A stretch of 22,128 nt of DNA from an uncultured bacterium. Its GTDB lineage: Bacteria > Bacteroidota > Bacteroidia > Bacteroidales > Marinifilaceae. The position numbers were made by a program, and so were the translations under genes. The stretch spans positions 1 to 22,128 of the forward strand of contig CAJMSX010000056.1 in the NCBI GenBank assembly GCA_905216195.1. Direction: 5' to 3'. The notes under the pieces are model-generated. The model saw only the letters and a program-made list of their open reading frames with translations, was not told where the DNA came from and did not search any database. This document shows positions 21,593-22,128 of this stretch, one piece after another (position 1 is the stretch's first letter; each line of letters starts with the position of its first letter).

Positions 21593-22128
21593 ATGAGAGA
21601 GATATTTTACCGGGTGATTTTGTTGCTGGGGGTGTCCCTCGGGCAAACAGGAGTGTGGGGACAGGCGTTTATTCCCGCCGAAGCCGGCATGCGAAAAAAG
21701 ATGCTGGAAGAAATCGGACAGGTCTCCGGTCGCATCGAAACATGGGAATGTGATTTTATACAGCGGAAAGAGATTTCCGTATTGATGGAAACGGCGGTAT
21801 CCGAAGGGAAAATGTATTACCGAAAACCGGACCGGATGCGTTGGGAGTACCTGCATCCCGAGGCGTATTATTTTGTGGTGAATGACGGCAAGTCCGTGTT
21901 GAAAAAAAACGGGGAAGTGGCACGGGGAGGGGAAGCCCGCATTTTCGGAGAAATCAGCAAGATGATTTTGAATTGCATCAGCGGGCGCGATTGGGTGGAT
22001 GAGAAGAGGTTTAAAGTGGAATATACCGTTTGCGGAGATATATTCCGGATCCGTTTATTACCTCGCAGTAAACGTATGCAACAGCTGGTTACGGCCTTAA
22101 ATCTGGAGTTCAGTATACAGGAACATGC
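21593..22128 (+). CDS. LolA-like periplasmic lipoprotein carrier, 5' part (cut by window edge)
   Basis: From the ATG at 21593, five bases after the previous stop, an open frame of 178 codons runs off the right edge. The first about 25 residues (MREIFYRVILLLGVSLGQTG, then VWGQA) are a cleavable signal peptide. The mature part has the LolA landmarks: DFIQRKEISVLMETAVSEGK, MYYRKPDRMRWEYLHPEAYY and FVVNDGKSV. LolA family members fold as a half beta-barrel and ferry acylated cargo across the periplasm; aryl-polyene clusters carry a dedicated copy (ApeJ-like), probably for delivering the product or its lipid to the outer membrane. About 20-40 residues are missing judged by family length. Confidence 0.87.
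   Translation, partial: MREIFYRVILLLGVSLGQTGVWGQAFIPAEAGMRKKMLEEIGQVSGRIETWECDFIQRKEISVLMETAVSEGKMYYRKPDRMRWEYLHPEAYYFVVNDGKSVLKKNGEVARGGEARIFGEISKMILNCISGRDWVDEKRFKVEYTVCGDIFRIRLLPRSKRMQQLVTALNLEFSIQEH

Noticed and set aside
1..22128. Mobile elements, tRNA/rRNA genes, CRISPR arrays or riboswitches
   Set aside because: I saw no transposase, cloverleaf, regular repeat-spacer pattern or known aptamer core on reading both strands.

Overview
The window looks like a chromosomal segment of a Bacteroidales-type Bacteroidetes. The signs are the short V-type ATPase operon containing a DUF2764 gene, a histidine/tyrosine ammonia-lyase resembling the flavobacterial tyrosine ammonia-lyases, AT-rich leaders with little Shine-Dalgarno signal, and a large aryl-polyene/flexirubin-type fatty-acid-like cluster. 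Odoribacteraceae (Odoribacter, Butyricimonas and relatives) would fit, but that is a guess from general character and not a demonstrated placement.

Layout: (1) 1-112, the 5' end of a LysR-type regulator on the minus strand, cut by the window edge. (2) 396-8188, a plus-strand V-type ATPase operon atpE - DUF2764 - atpA - atpB - atpD - atpI - atpK, closed by a hairpin and T-run terminator at 8210-8237. The c subunit carries every residue of the Enterococcus hirae sodium site at identical spacing, so a Na+-coupled enzyme is predicted. No recognisable subunits C, F or G/H are present; the DUF2764 protein is the obvious candidate to stand in for one of them. (3) 8480-9613, an unusual two-domain protein (SCP2-like domain plus iron-sulfur flavoprotein-like flavodoxin with a CX2CX2CX7C motif), whose 3' end overlaps a convergent lipoprotein serine hydrolase (9561-10709, minus). 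(4) 10692-11080, an AT-rich divergent intergenic region with a separated 13-bp inverted repeat and a 26-bp dyad. (5) 11081-22128 and beyond, a plus-strand biosynthetic operon: tyrosine ammonia-lyase-like enzyme, ketoreductase, KAS, ACP, LpxL-like acyltransferase, hotdog dehydratase, 4HBT thioesterase, KAS, half-KAS, second ACP, KAS, chain-length-factor-like KAS, SMR-type four-helix membrane protein and a LolA-like periplasmic carrier cut by the right edge.

The proposed joint role of region 5 is as follows. The ammonia-lyase makes an aryl-acrylic (coumaric-type) starter. The KAS/CLF/ketoreductase/dehydratase set extends it on ACPs into a conjugated aryl polyene without enoyl reduction. The acyltransferase, LolA-like protein and small membrane protein are candidates for attaching the product to lipid and moving it to the outer membrane. 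No DarA/DarB-like resorcinol genes, enoyl reductase, aryl-CoA ligase or MMPL exporter is visible inside the window, so the final product (simple aryl polyene or flexirubin) cannot be decided here.

The most notable anomaly is the first ACP gene (14621-14865). It is perfectly recognisable but carries a one-base deletion near 14776 that breaks the frame after residue 52. Other points of interest are the separate half-size ketosynthase, a dehydratase without the usual FabZ histidine, and the repeated A-rich leader in front of several ATPase genes.
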